64,000 bases of DNA from Anisodus tanguticus (taxonomy: Eukaryota; Streptophyta; Magnoliopsida; Solanales; Solanaceae), in contig CM067550.1 of assembly GCA_034509755.1 (NCBI GenBank), forward strand, positions 5,263,001-5,327,000, given 5' to 3'. Under the pieces are notes generated by a model, which worked only from the letters and a program-made list of their open reading frames with translations, had not been told where the DNA came from and made no database searches. Made by a program: the position numbers and the translations under genes. Positions 11,882 to 25,900 of this stretch are shown piece by piece. The stretch's first letter is position 1, and every line of letters begins with the position of its first letter.

Positions 11882-13611
11882 TAACTATGTATAAACAATG
11901 TAATTTTCCATCGAATGGGGTTCAGATGAACCCCTTGGCCCTTCCTCCCTCCCCCCCTGTTTCTAGTAGCGCATTTAATTTTGTTATGAATTATGTTTTG
12001 CTCATTTGGTAATATTGTATGAAAATTGAGAAAATTTTGCCGGTTTTCACAACTTCTGGATTTTTAAGTATATGAAAAAGTACAACTTAAGAACCCAAAT
12101 AACATGTCCAAACAAAAGTTCAACTTCAAATCATCATAATTTCATATCATGTTCAAACGACTTCCATTATATTGATGAAGAATATTATCAAGGGAGGATA
12201 AGGAGAGTACCAGAGCTTACTCTTACGTTGAGGGGTAGACCAACTGTTTTGATAGACTATATTATTATGTGAAAATATTAAATTAATTTTGTAGTAATAA
12301 AACTATGACAACTTTATCTAAGTATTACAATACTTTAGCTTTGGTAGTTGAGGGATTAAAAATTTAAAATCGCAATTTTTTTCGACAATGATTACTTACC
12401 TTTTTCTCTTTTGACTGCTTGGTTATAGTGTAATTCCCTCCATACCCTGCTGTGAGTTTCGCTGCTCAGGCGGCAAATGCTCGCGAGTAAGATAAAATAC
12501 TATACTCGCTTTCTGGTTAATGTATCTGTTGAAATGAACGGTTGATTGAAGGAACACGTTTCATAATCAATAGCATTGGGTTTACTGATGAAACATTTGA
12601 GAAACGTGGCAGCTCGAATAAGCGAGTAGCTAACCACTATCAATACATGGGTAAGGTAGGATTACTTTTGTGTCCTTCTCAAATTTGTCCCTGTTTGTAG
12701 AGTATTTTCTTATTAAACCCTTTATAACTCTTTTCATATCGTTTTGGTACCTCTGTTTAGCAAAAAATTTAATATGCTTATGACATTCAGACATGGAAGA
12801 TTCTAATTGTACGAGGTACTGTATATTCAGAAAGATCATGTTAATTTTATTGTTTCATTTTTCAGTTTATTTTACAGTTTCATTTCGAAACAATTCTTTC
12901 AATTATATACTTAAAAACTTAACATTCTAATGAAAAAATTGAGTCATAAGCAAGAACAAGCGAGATGAACATAAATGTGGATTGTGGATTGTGAATTGTG
13001 AAATTATAGATGATATGTTTATTTTTATATTATTAAACTCTATTCAAATATGTGTTAAAAGATGAAATATACAGAGAATTTATCTTATGCGCACTTGAAG
13101 AATAACGGTCGTAGATTTCCTTGTCATAAAAAAATAATTAGTGATATAGCACTTTTTAGATGCATTCGATTTTACATAATAAGTTACCAATTATGTGAAA
13201 ATGCAAATTGGATTTCTTATTTATTACTGCATACTAAGAGCTCAAGAATAAAATGAATGAAGTGGATTTTTGTGTAACAAGTACCAACACTAATCAGCTA
13301 AAAGAAATATTTAAAGCACGGATCATTTGTTAACCTGCATACGGGAGTATGATATTCCATATATGGTCACTGTTTGCGATTCTTTTTTTGGCCGAGTGTC
13401 ACCTTTTTAATGTTTTTTAAAACGTTAATCATAATTCTATAACCAAATATATGTACCCCAGTTTTTTTTCAATGTGACTTTTATTGTACTAAAACAAAAA
13501 GTATAAATGAAAATAAAAACAAAAGAAATTCATCGTTTTCTCACTTATCAATGGCTAGCACATGCTGTACACTTTTCGCAAAGTCAAAAACTAGAAATAA
13601 ATATTGCAATA
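11879..13611. other. No gene seen
   Basis: AT-rich intergenic DNA. A block near 12075-12170 resembles the AT-rich foldback-like DNA at 5150-5310 and may be MITE-derived. No coding region or RNA gene could be supported on either strand. Confidence 0.4.
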
Positions 13612-13841
13612 CTCCTCTATCCCAATTTTTGTAATACATTTTCCTTTTTAGTCCATCCCAAAAAAATGATTTTTCTTATTTTGTAATAATTTAATTTTAA
13701 TCTTTACATTTTACGTTTAACGAGATAATCTATAAACACACAAATATCTTTGACTTATTTTAGACCACAAGATTCAAAAGTCTTCATTTATTTCTTAAAC
13801 TTCGTGTCGAATCAAACTATATCACATAAATTGGGATGGAG
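13612..13841. mobile_element. Stowaway-like MITE
   Basis: Terminal inverted repeats CTCCTCTATCCCAATTT and AAATTGGGATGGAG bound 230 bp of AT-rich DNA. A TA precedes the left end, as expected for the TA target duplication of Stowaway elements. The right TA is not preserved. It abuts the truncated edge of the Copia element. Confidence 0.75.
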
Positions 13842-14698
13842 AAAATATTTGTTATTGGAAGGAAATAAGAAATGACTTACTATAACGACATTCATGAGGT
13901 AAGAAAACAGGGTGAAAACTTGCTTACCTATATCATTTTCATCTTCGACTTCATAAACTTTTAGTGTTAATGACCTCTCTATATTTGCTTCCTGATTCTT
14001 GGAATTTTTTATATCCATTTCATATGTCTTCAGGTTGCCCACTAATTTATTGAGGGACATACTTCTTATGTCCTTAACCTCGAGTATTGTAGTGACTTTC
14101 ATCTTGAAGGTATTTGAAAGAGTCTTTAGAATTTTATCCATTGATCCCTCGGTGGTAATGATCTTATCAAGAGATGTCAACTCATTCACGATCGAGGTAT
14201 ACTTGGTGAATATCTTAGTAATTATTTCTCCAGGTTTCATCCTGAAGTTTTTGTAGTCAGTAGACAACATGATCTTTTTAAACCTCCTAACTTGACTGGT
14301 GCCTTCATGTATGTTCTTCAGCACATCTCATATCTGCTTGACCATTGTACACCCACAGATTCTATTGTACTCATTAGGTCCAAGTCCGCATATCAACATA
14401 TTCTTGGCCTTGACATTCTTTCCAAGCATATTGTAATCAACCTCAGTGTAATCACCCTTTTCTTTCTTACCTCAGTTCCATCAGCACCCTTTTGGTAGGA
14501 CACTTAGGTATCTCAGTCTATTTCCCATTGCTTGTAGTCCTCTACATACATATGATCCTCCGTGTGAGCTTTTCACCTTGCATAGTAATGTCCGTTAAAC
14601 AGTGGTGGTCTCCTAGGTGATTGTCCTTCATTGTGCCAACTGGCGGTGCAACATTCATCATAACCTTTCTCTAAATGTGTTAACTTTTTTTAAGAGAA
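13842..14698 (-). pseudogene. Copia retrotransposon gag (UBN2 type), truncated
   Basis: The minus-strand frame from 14324 down to the MITE encodes a plant Copia gag segment: WDMLKNIHEG-like start, then RRFKKIMLSTDYKNFRMKPG, and a predicted helical region. A stop breaks the part between the primer binding site and 14324. The element ends abruptly at the MITE and has no zinc knuckle, protease, integrase or reverse transcriptase here, so it is a 5' remnant with one LTR. Gag would form the cytoplasmic virus-like particle of an intact element. Confidence 0.8.
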
Positions 14699-14713
14699 CC
14701 TGCTCTGATACCA
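14699..14713 (-). other. Copia primer binding site (initiator tRNA-Met)
   Basis: On the minus strand this reads TGGTATCAGAGCAGG, the classic plant Copia primer site complementary to tRNA-iMet. It lies two bases after the LTR terminus. Confidence 0.93.
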
Positions 14714-14715
14714 AT

Positions 14716-16394
14716 TGTTATTTCTGCACACCTAGTTATTTAACTGTGCGACACCTAATTTTTACCTATAGGACGAAACACGTTATTCTACCCGTCTAAG
14801 CGTCTAAAGTGCGGAATAATAAAGAACAGTAAATCAAAGGACATAACACTTTTACGTGAAAATCACCCGGTTCTCAAGGGCAGTAAAATCCACGACATAT
14901 GACTCTGTATGATTTATCCCCAACTCATCTACAACGGTGAACCTCTGTAAATTCAAGTTACAAACTCTCTAACCTAGAAACTATAAACTTTAATTCCTAT
15001 CTAACTAATCTACCTAAACTAGTAAGCAACCTTCAAATTAAACTCTAACTTAAAATTGATTTTGACAACATTCATACCTATGATAATGTATGTAGGAAAG
15101 CTGATAAAGTTACAACTCGATAAATAACTCAATACACAAATGTAGACTTAAGAACTGGAAAACAACTCCTTCAATCTGCTTGATGTATTATGGCGACACT
15201 TCTTGAATCTAAACTCTCAATATAACATTGATAGTTTTCATTCAATATTCTAATTTCTCTCTTTGTGGAGTGCTTGAACTTCTTCAGGGTAAGACTTGCT
15301 ATTTATAGCTTTTGAACTTTAGCAATGTGGCTGACCTAAATCTTACTTGATACAGCCGATCAATGTAGAATACGGTTTGAGATTTTGGGATTCTTACACA
15401 TTCTAGGACTATGAAACACCTTGATAAGTATGGTGCGAAATCTTGTCGCTTTGTATGCAAGTCTTTTTCATAAAGAGCACAAATCCTAGTTGCTGCGGGA
15501 TTTGTTTGGAACATAATCTTGGATCTGGTTCAAGCACTTGGTACTCCAACTCTGAATCTTCTGATTGTTCTGAGCAGAAATATGTTCATATACTTGTTCC
15601 ATAAATCTCCTATTGTACATAAAAGCACAAATCCTAGTTGCTGCGGGATTTGTTTGGAACATATTATTGGATATGGTTCAAGCACATGGTACTCCAACCG
15701 CTGAATCTTCTGACTGTTCTGAGCTAAAACATGTTCCATCAATCTCATCTTGTACATTATGCAGCTAGCTTTGACTTGCTTATGATATATCATATAGAAC
15801 ATATTGACGGACTTGTTTAATTCATCATGTGTTGCTTCGTGTCTATTTTTCTTCACTTGATTTTTTAGCTCGATTCAGCTCTGTACCGCATCTGACATAT
15901 AATAGATCAACTCCATATACCTGGTTCATTCAACCACTACACCTGCTGACCTTTTGAGGTGGATCAAATTTGCATGCTTAATCTTTTTACATTGAGATGC
16001 TCTCTCTTTGCTGATTCATCTCTCCTTACTTTGTATCATTTGCATCTGTCTCCATGATATATCAAGTTTATGGACCTTGTTCATTTACTTTGTCACCGAT
16101 TCTGGCGTGAAAACCTATTACCAGTTTAATTCATCTACTGCTAAGACCTGAATCAATGTTAATGTGCCTGCAATCTTATTGCAATAGAATGTGTCTTTAG
16201 ACCCGTTTTATATACCTTATGTGTTCTTGCTATTTCAGACATTCCTTGTGTTTGGAACCTCTGTTTGTATTTCAGTCATATATCTAGCTTAGTTCACTTA
16301 TCACATGTATCTAGACCTCATTTATGTGTCTTGCATATTCATTTTGTCAATAATCAAATTTAATAAGCAAAACTTAGACGTGTTAATGCCAACA
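14716..16394 (-). repeat. Copia LTR (5' LTR, about 1.68 kb)
   Basis: In element orientation it begins TGTTGGCATTAACACG at 16394 and ends ...AACA at 14716, directly before the primer binding site. The TG...CA borders and adjacent primer site define it. A minus-strand TATA box (CTATAAATAGC, 15299-15308) marks the likely promoter and implies a U3 of about 1.1 kb. The partner LTR is not in the window. Its outer edge lies about 330 bp upstream of the ARP9 TATA box. Confidence 0.8.
15476..15771. repeat. 148-bp tandem duplication in the LTR U3
   Basis: Two head-to-tail copies, starting at 15476 and 15624 (for example agcacaaatcctagttgctg in both), about 85-90% identical by eye. They lie 170-470 bp upstream of the LTR TATA box, the position where retroelement enhancer repeats are often found. 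Confidence 0.85.
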
Positions 16395-16724
16395 ATTTTA
16401 AAATATTTAAAATAATATTTTGAAAGTATTTCAAATAAGTATTTGTTATTAAATTGACCATTATTTCAACTTTAAATATGAAATATGCAATTTACATATT
16501 TTGGAGTTCCTTAAAAAAATCAAATTTTGACAATTCCAAACACAAATTTAATTTTTAAATATTTTTTTAAAACTTAATTCCAAATATTTTTTGAAAAAAT
16601 ATTAAACAATTCATATCCAAACGTCTATTTCATTATTTCCAATCTAATTTATGTAGTGTCAAATTAAATTAATTACTCCTAGTACACAAATTGAGCAATT
16701 CAATTTTGGGTCAATTTCAAGGAG

Positions 16725-16735
16725 TATATATATAA
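16725..16735 (+). promoter_or_regulatory. Candidate TATA box of ARP9
   Basis: tatatataag lies 180 bp before the ARP9 start codon at 16915, with a pyrimidine-rich stretch about 35 bp downstream that could hold the transcription start. Confidence 0.5.
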
Positions 16736-16914
16736 GGTAACCCCTTTTTAATTAGCGTCTTCTACTCCCTTACAGCAGTTGGCACCAGTTCAAGCTTTTT
16801 TGCAATGGTACTCACTTTTCACCATTCCCAAGTCCTAACACACATTCTCTTCTCTATATTCTACTTTTCTAGGGCAAAAAAATAAAATAAAATTAAATCT
16901 AACAATTTTCGATC

Positions 16915-19900
16915 ATGGCATATACACAGGATTACCTAAAAACAATAGTCCCTACTAATCTCTTCAACGACCGTGGGTCCAATATCGTCGTCATTAATCC
17001 AGGTCCTAAACCCTAACTTCTCTTAATTTTGTCTTTTTTTTTTCTTTTTTCTGTTAGCTAATTACTTAATTAGTGGATAAATTATGTATTACTGTAATTT
17101 AGGTTCGGCAAATATCAGAATAGGATTGGCTCACAAGGACATTCCATTCAGTATACCTCATTGTATTTCTCGTCGCACTACTCAATTACCTAAACGAAAT
17201 GTTCTAGATCAAGTAAGCTCAATTTTTGAATTTTTGTACTGTTTATTTTATGGCGTAAACAGGCCCTCAAACTTGGCCTCAGCTGACACGTATGCCTAGT
17301 TGGAGGTGCACAAGTATGCACCTCAATTTGTATAAAGTTGAACACGTAAATACAAATGCTGACACATACATTTTTTTGGAGGTATCTAGATTATCATTTT
17401 GTAAGTTGAATTGTTCAACCGACAAAATGGAGATAGGTTGAGGTGTGTATTTGCGCACACTCAAAATTGGAGAGCATACTTGCCAGCTAAGACCAAGTTT
17501 GAGGGCCGGTTTATGTATTATGTTTTTTTTATTTGGCATAATACGTAGATAAACACTTTAACTTGGCCTTAACTGACAACTACACACTCCAACTTTGAGA
17601 ATGCACATCTAGGTACTTCAACTCGTCTTCATTGTGTTTTGTGGAAACTTGGCGCTGACGTGGCAAGTAAATTTTGGAGGTGTCTAGAGGATCATTTTGT
17701 AAGTTGGAGTGTTCAACTGACACACTTGAGACGAGTTGAGGTATCTAGGTGTGCATTCTAAAAAATGGAGTGTTTGGTTGCCAGTTGAGCCCAAGTTATG
17801 TCTGTCTCTGTATTATGCCTTTTTTTTTAATTTCTTTTGAAAAGTTCAAACTAAAGTTTGCAATTTTATCTGATTTTTCTCAAAATCAAGTTTGAAGTTC
17901 AATTTATCGTTAGTTTGTTGATCAAATTTCAAGTTTGTCATTTTATGTGATTGAATGTGTTTTATGACACTTTTTTATTTTTTTTTTGTGCTTAGATGCT
18001 GAATTCTCAGGTTACAACTGCACAACATATGGAGCGGGAAAGAGCGTATGACATGGTTAGTACATGAAATATAGTGAGCAATGTTCAATTATTTATGTGA
18101 GCTTGAAAAAAAAAAGATGTTTAGTCATATATGTGAGAATATGAACCTTTAATAGATTGATGACATGAATATTTTATAATATATTTTTAATGTTCGCATA
18201 ATTTTAATTTTAATTTTTATCAGATTGCGTCGCTATTGAGAATTCCATTTTTGGGTGAGGAGGCAGCTAACAGTTCTTATCCACGCAAGGTACCACAGAG
18301 AATTCTCTATGGCTTTTTAAGTATAATTCTGCTAGATTTCCATGTAAATGTGTGGTAAGAAGTGGTTATTGGAGCTATGGAAACTCGATTTTATCAGAGA
18401 CATTTTCATGGAATCGAAACTAGTTTAATTATGAAGTGTCTATAGTCATGCTTTCTGGAATGCCTCTATCGACAAGCTTCTGCGTGTATTTTGTGTTTAT
18501 CTGTGCAGATGGGGCGTGTAGATGCATATCCTACGCAAAATAACATGAAAGAGCCAGTGTTCACTTGGACTGATGTTTTCGAGAAAAATGTCCCTCATTC
18601 TTCAAGAACGAGTGAGAACTGTAACCTGTCCATTCTTTGAATGAGGCATATATTCGTTTAGGTTTGGCTGTTGCATTCTCAATGCTGAATGTTATAGTGG
18701 TGTATGCTTGTCTTGTAAACCAATTATATGTACAGATACACAAAATTCCAATTATATGTACAGATACACAAAATTTTGTATGGAATTTGATACTCTTTTG
18801 GTCTACATACATAGACTGCTCACTCTTCTTTGCCGCAAGTGATGTCCTAGCCAGTTAGTTGATTGGAAAGTAGCCTTATGTTCCAGCGGGCATAACAATA
18901 TTGTCTGCTCTTAATGTCTTAAGAAGCCGAATGGTGCCCTCTCGATAATTCTATGAGAGCTGCTGTGGGTGGTCTAATCCATAAATTTTTCTTGGAGATC
19001 TTCATGCGTTTAGATATTTTATGGTATTCCTGTGTCAAGCTTCTTGGATGACCGATGAGCATTATGACAAGGATATTGTACGACAACTCTTCCATAATTG
19101 ATTACCTGACCGTAAATTGTGGAATTGGAAATGTTGTTTTTCTCTCAACCTTTTGTTTTGAATACTAAGGACTCTCTGGTTATATCTCTACTGGAAATTT
19201 AGCTTTTACCAATTGTGCATATAAAGGATTTCATTTCTTATACACCATGAGAAGACTACTCATTGATCACAACATCCATGTCTGAGAGATGATATTTTCT
19301 GATTAGTTTAGCTTTTGTTTGATTTTCAATAGTAGCTGATACAAGAACATGCTTAGTTTGTTTATTCTGCTATTTTCATCTTTATTTCAAGAATGAGTAT
19401 GTTTTTGCAATAGCAGAAGAAGATGCACCCAATGAGGGCGGTACCAACGAGTCCCCCACTCTGAAGGAAAGCAAGATTAAGGTTGAACCTAGTTTCAGTG
19501 AACGTAAATATAGAGAGTACATATGTGGAGAGGAAGCTCTACGAATATCCCCAACTGAACCATATTGCTTGCGCCGTCCTATACGCCGAGGTCATCTTAA
19601 TGTATCTCAACATTACCCGACTCAGCAGGTAACATGTTGTTTCAAGATTTCTTTAAATGCATGGAAAATTTGATGTGCATCTGCTTCTTCCAGTTGTGAC
19701 TCACAACTTAGTAACGTTTGCAACTAATGTTTTTGGATTTCCCGTTCAAATTTCTTCATTGAGCATCAGCATTTCTTTCTGAAATTTTGTCTGTTTTTTC
19801 CCAAAAGGTTCATAAATGTAACTTGTTTCAGATAACTAGAGGTCCAGTGACCGTTATTTTAATATAATACTCGGGGAATTTTAGGTTCTTGAAGACCTGC

Positions 19901-22900
19901 ACACTATCTGGGATTGGATTTTGGTTGAGAAATTGCATATTCCCCATCGTCAGAGAAACATGTATTCTGCAATCCTTGTTATTCCAGAGACATTTGACAA
20001 TCGTGGTATATATACTCTACTTTTTTTCCTATTCATTTTTTCTGTGTCTGAAACCAGAACTTTGGATTATTTTTTTTTTTAGGCTAGCATCTTGTTATTT
20101 TGGTCAAATTTGCAATATTTGGGAGAAAAATGAAAAGGTGCATACTCCACTAGATCTTGGATTTTTTTTTTTTTTTTTACGATGGGGCTAGTGTTTGGGC
20201 TGAGCAGCACCCCCAGGCCTTAACATAATTAAAGAAAGCAAGAAAAGTACAAGGAGGGGGACATAAACCTTACCTCTGATCCTACGGCAGTTCATAAGTC
20301 AACCATCCTACTAAGGTCAGTCAACTCATCCCCAGATTCTAAGAAAAAGGAAACCTAGTCATCTATGCACCTAGAAGAGAGGATTCCTCTCAATACAATA
20401 GAAAACTAGGAAAATAAACAAGGGAGACTCTCCCTTTACAAAGTAAAGAAACAAAGAAAAGAAAAGTCTTGTGCCTTATATAAGATCCGTGTTCAAAACA
20501 GCTTTGACTCGCAAGCAAGAAATAGCCCCAATGAAGAGAGATATAGATGTGTCAAAAGATTCATGAGTGCGATCCTGGGCTAGTATGGTTTGCTCCCCAT
20601 CACATAACCCAGGCACCAGATGCGATCAAGGTGGTTCTTTAATCCTCTTTAGTCTTCCTCCGTCTGAAGCTAGTCAACTCAAGTGTGTGTATCCGAACAA
20701 GTCGTCTAATGTGAGCAGCAATTCCTGGAGAACAGAGTAAGTACCTTGAGCGGCAAGAGTGTGACTATGTTTAGATAATGCATCTGCCACCGCATTGCCC
20801 TCTCTGAATATGCGTGTGCAAGAAAAGGTGTGAAGTTGTCATATGGTGTCCTGAAGTCTGATGAATGCATGGTTAAGATGTCAAGACAGAGCGACTGAGC
20901 CCTCAATCCAATAACAACTCAGAATCAACCTCGAGAATAACTCCTGAATACCCATTAGCTATGCACCAAGCTTATCCAATGCATGCAGCTTCTAACTCAG
21001 CTTGGTTATTAGTACCATTACCCAGGGGAGCAACAAAAGCATAGATGAGATCCCCATAACTATCTCTGAGAATACCACCCGCACCTATCCTGCCCGAGTT
21101 ACCAAAAGTGTTCCCGTCAGTGTTGAGTTTAGCAATCCCAAGATCAGGCCTAGTCCAGCAAATTCTAGTGATCTTGATCTCGTGAGAACATATCTCCACT
21201 CTAGAACAGATGTCTGCCCAACCAGAAGGCGAAAAGCAATCTTCATCAGCTTGTAAACATCACTTGCTATGTTGAATTTAACCCTCGCCAGATTGCATTG
21301 TTTAGAACCATGCTTCACTGCACACCGATTCTTCCAAAGATGCCAGCAAATAAGAATAGGGAGGGCGCGAAGGAGAATCTTATGTGACTCAGTTTTTGAC
21401 TTTTGGGTCCACCAGTGTAAAAAGAGTCGTAGTGGTTTTGGATCATGCCTGATACCCATAGCCGGAGAGAAAAACTTCCAAACTGCATTTGCAAAGAAAT
21501 CTGAGACGAACATGACATCATCATACCCAGAAACTCGGCAACACCCACAGTCAGTACCACCATCAGTGTTAAAAGCAAGAACTCTGTCGGCGGTAGGAAG
21601 CTTATTCCTCAAAGCTCGCCAAACCAGGAAAGAACATTTAAATTTGCCAAGTGTGCTTGTTGATGAGAGAAACTTGTCTGGAACTCCTGACAACACCCCA
21701 TGCTGAAGAACATGTGAATAAACCCGAAGGGTTGGCATCACAATAAGGCTGATCCGGCCTACCCGACTGATAGTGGAACTGGAGGGTAAGAATCTTAAGC
21801 ACCAATTGATGCGGGAGCTGGTGCTGAATAACACCAAACCTCCAATGACCATGGATATCTAAGAATCCTCTTTCTTATCGAAGACTCTGGCAGCTGGAAC
21901 TCATCGGCAGCGACTCTTACCACTGCAAATCAGAAACTATTGCTCTACCAAGTCTACCAATCACCGTCCTGTAGGGAGCAAGAGGGCCAATACCCAACCA
22001 GTTATCCCACCAGAAACTAGAAGTGCCCGAGTAGATCTTCCAAAGGATATGTTGTTCCGCTTTCTTCTTGTTAATCAAGAGACACTTCCATATTTGAGAC
22101 TGACTTGAATCCCATTGCCTGGAGACCAGGTGGGATCTCTGACAATACTTAGCCAACAGAAAATCTCTCCAAAGAGAATCTTTCGTTCTGAAGTTCCATC
22201 GTTGCTTGAATTGAATGGATCTGCAAACATCATGTATCCTTCTAAACTCAACACCGCCTTCGTCACAAGGATAACACAAATTCTCCCAGGATGACCAATG
22301 ATACTTCTTTCTGTCTTCAGCCATGCCCCAGAAAAAATCAGTTGTCAGCTTCTCAATTTCATCAAAGGGGTTTTGAGAGGCGAGACAACACTGAGGAGAT
22401 GAATCTAAAGGGACTGGAGCACATATTTGATAAGAGTAGCCTTGCCCCCAAAACTAAGCATCTTTGTTTGCCAACCTCTAATCCTCCTTACCATTTTAGA
22501 GACCATATCCGAGAAGTGAACAATTTTCTGTCTGCCGATGATGAGAGGACAACCAAGGTATGTAATCGGTGAATCTTTCTGATAAAAACTCGTAACCTCT
22601 TTGATAGTATCAATGGTAGATGGAAACACACCTTCAGCGACCATGAAGTGACTTTTGTTTTTGTTGATGAGATGCTCATTCTTCATAATCACTAAGAGTT
22701 TCCATAACCCGATCAAGTGATCTCCTCCTGCCTGAGGTGAAGATGAAGATGATGACGTCGTCTGCAAAACTGAGATGGGTAACCTGAGGCCCCCTCCTCT
22801 CCATATAGAAACAATGGAAAGTTGGTCTTCATTCAGCGTGTTCATCAGCCTAGAAAGTACCTCTGCACCTAAAATAAATAGGGCAGGAGCAGGTGAATCA

Positions 22901-25900
22901 CCTTGCTTCAAACCTCTGGTGGAGTGGAAAAAACCATGTCTAGCGCCGTTGATTACAACAGAATACCAGTTATCCACCATAGTCCTCCATATCATGTCGA
23001 AAATGAGCTCACAGAAGGCCATCGTCCTGAGAACAAGGCAAGTATAAGCCCAGGATACCCTGTCTTAAGCCTTTGCCATATCTAGCTTGATAACCACATC
23101 CTCCTGAGAATTTAGCTGCTCATAATCTAGTTAGCTTTGCTATTTCTTATCTGCATAAGGTCTATTTTGTGTTTGCCTGAGTTGGTTTGTAAAATTCCAT
23201 TGTGTCATCTATGGGACACCTGTTTGTGTTGATGAAGTAATGTGAAGTTTCAGCATTCTAGAAAAAATAAGTACTCCACTAATTGGACTATCAAGAGAGA
23301 TATATTATCCTGCATGTTTTGTGTCCATTTCCCTGAGAGTACTTTTTCTTTCATAAAAGCTCACAGGAGGCTTTATAGTCCAAGCACAAACAAGGTAATT
23401 TTTTTTCTAAAGACTGTAGACGTGGTTAGTGAGGATTCATATAGCCGAACCCAACTTGTTTAGGACTAATGCATAGTAGTAATTGTTGTTGTTGTATGTG
23501 AGTGTGACTTTACCATATGACCACCCCTTTCCCTCGTTTATATAACACTTCCTGTTCCTTATCAAGAATATAACACTTCTTGTTGTTTATGCAAGCAGAA
23601 ATTAAGGAAATGCTATCTATTGTGTTGCGTGACTTAGGCTTCAGTTCAGCAGTAGTCCACCAGGTAATGTTATGAAATTTTCTGGCATCAATAAAAAGTG
23701 ATTGTATGTACACAAGTCAGCCTAATCCTTCATTCTTATTTATCTGTTCAGAAACTTTTTCAACTACCGACATACATGACTGCATGAACTTTGAAATATA
23801 TAGATTGCTTCTTCATTCTATTTTTAGGAAATCTGATAATTGCTTGTCCTATGCTTTTTAATCAACACTAAAGGCAAGAACACCTGTGTGTATGGTATGT
23901 AGTGTGACACTAGAGCTATAATCATAGAAGACCTTACATATTACTACCTTCATTGCAATTTTCTAGAGGCTTGCTGCACTTTTTCTAAAAGGGGATTAAA
24001 TTTAGTTTTCTAAGGGAATTTTAAGCTACTTCCTGAAAGTTGTTTTTAGGCAATTTAATGTTAGATCAAAGTCAATACATTCTGTTTTCATTTAAGTTTG
24101 AAAATAGGAAGATTTATCTTGTATCTTTAAACAAACAAAAAAAAAAAGAATCTTGTACACCATTATGTTAAGCAATAACTTACCCAACAGATGGGCCCTA
24201 CTTGCTTTCTTATGGAGCGCCTACTTCTCGATAAAATGAAAGAAAGAAGGGTCAGAATCTATTAAAAGCACTTATTTATTTGAAGTTGGGCATAGTAGGG
24301 GTGGGGTGGGTATGGGAGGAGGTGCGGGACGGTGAGTAAATTTCTGTATTGTTTAACTTAATAATTTCTGCAAAAATTCTATATTTAGGATGTCACGTCA
24401 ATGTTATGTTTTCTCTTTCCTAGTTGACTCTTATCATAATCACAAGATCTAATGTTTTACTCCCCTCTGTCCAGCTTATGTGACCGTTTTTTTTGTTCGT
24501 TCCAAAAAGAATGACAACTTTCTAAGTTTGGAGATATTTTAACATAAACCTTCTATTTTACCCTTAAAGACAAGTTTTTATAGCCACACGAATGATATAG
24601 CATGTTTAAGTCTACAAGTTTCAAAAGTCCCCTTTCTTTATTGAACTCTGTGCCAGTCCTCATTGTTGAACTTTCTTAGTTACCTGAGGAGGGCTAAGGA
24701 AGAAACATTCGAGGGCGTTAAAAAGTTTACTGAAATAGGAAAACTTTATTCTTGAATATGGAATCGCCTATTTTTGGAAATGCAGATTACCGTAACTGGA
24801 AGTGCTAACTGTACCTTGTAATCAAACAGTAGGGATGAAAATGTATCAAGTCATCTTTGTTATTCATGTTCTGTTTGAATTGGTTAAACCAGGAAGGTCT
24901 TGCTGCAGTTTTTGGAAATGGTTTATCAACAGCGTGCATTGTGAACATGGGAGCTCAAGTGACATCTGTTATCTGTGTTGAGGTACGGTGGTTTTATTTT
25001 TGGCTTCTATATAGTTGGAAAGTAGTTAAGCCCCCTTTTCTGTTACAACTTTGTTTACAGCACCCCAGTATTAGAAACAGGATCCAGGATAAGGATTCTA
25101 GTGACTTCAATACTGCAAGGGTTTTTCCTTCGTGTATGGAAGTGGGGGGTGGTTATAACTGAACATGAATCATGATACCATTGCGAAAGTAATTCTTGTT
25201 ACTAAGGTATCACATAATGGTAACTTTTCTCTTTATTTCTTTAATAGATTTTCTGAACTGCCTTTGCCACCTATTATGACAAGTCATGATTAATACATAC
25301 AGTACCATCAATGCAATTGATACACACCCAAGTATAAAAAAAATTCTCATTATCCATAGTCTTTGACTCTTCACTGGATATGTTGTTGTATAGTCTTGAC
25401 TCTTGATACTAGGTTAAATTATTACAAGAAAATTGGGATTCTGAGAGTGCTATCCCATCATTGCATGATATCTTTCGTTAAAATCATTACTTCACTGTGA
25501 TTACTGCTTCAGCATGAATCTTGTCACTTGTGCAAGAATATCAGAGGCAACCACCCCTTGGTCTCCCCAATTGGTCTGACAACAACAACAACAACATACC
25601 CAGTGAAATCCCACAACGTGGGGTCTGGGGAGGGTAGAGTGTACGCAGACCTTACCTCTACCTTGGTAGGTAGAGCGGCTGTTTCCGAGAGACCAACGGC
25701 TCAAGACAGAGCATAAGCACAAGCAAAGAATAAAAGAAAAAAATTAAATCAATATGAAAATGCTGGTATCAAAAGCGAATAAGTCATGATAGCGCATTCG
25801 GAAAAAAGGAGCAGTAACTAACGTAGGTAAATAAGATAGACAAAGTACACTAAAGGACACATAGTAACATAAATCAAACTACATGAGACTATAAAGCAAT

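Noticed and set aside
11788..12012. Frame encoding alternating Ile-Tyr
   Set aside because: It is the translation of the (TA)n microsatellite.
25373..25397. ttcactggatatgttgttgt as a further retroposon tail in ARP9 intron 9
   Set aside because: Too short to separate from chance; no body or target duplication is found.
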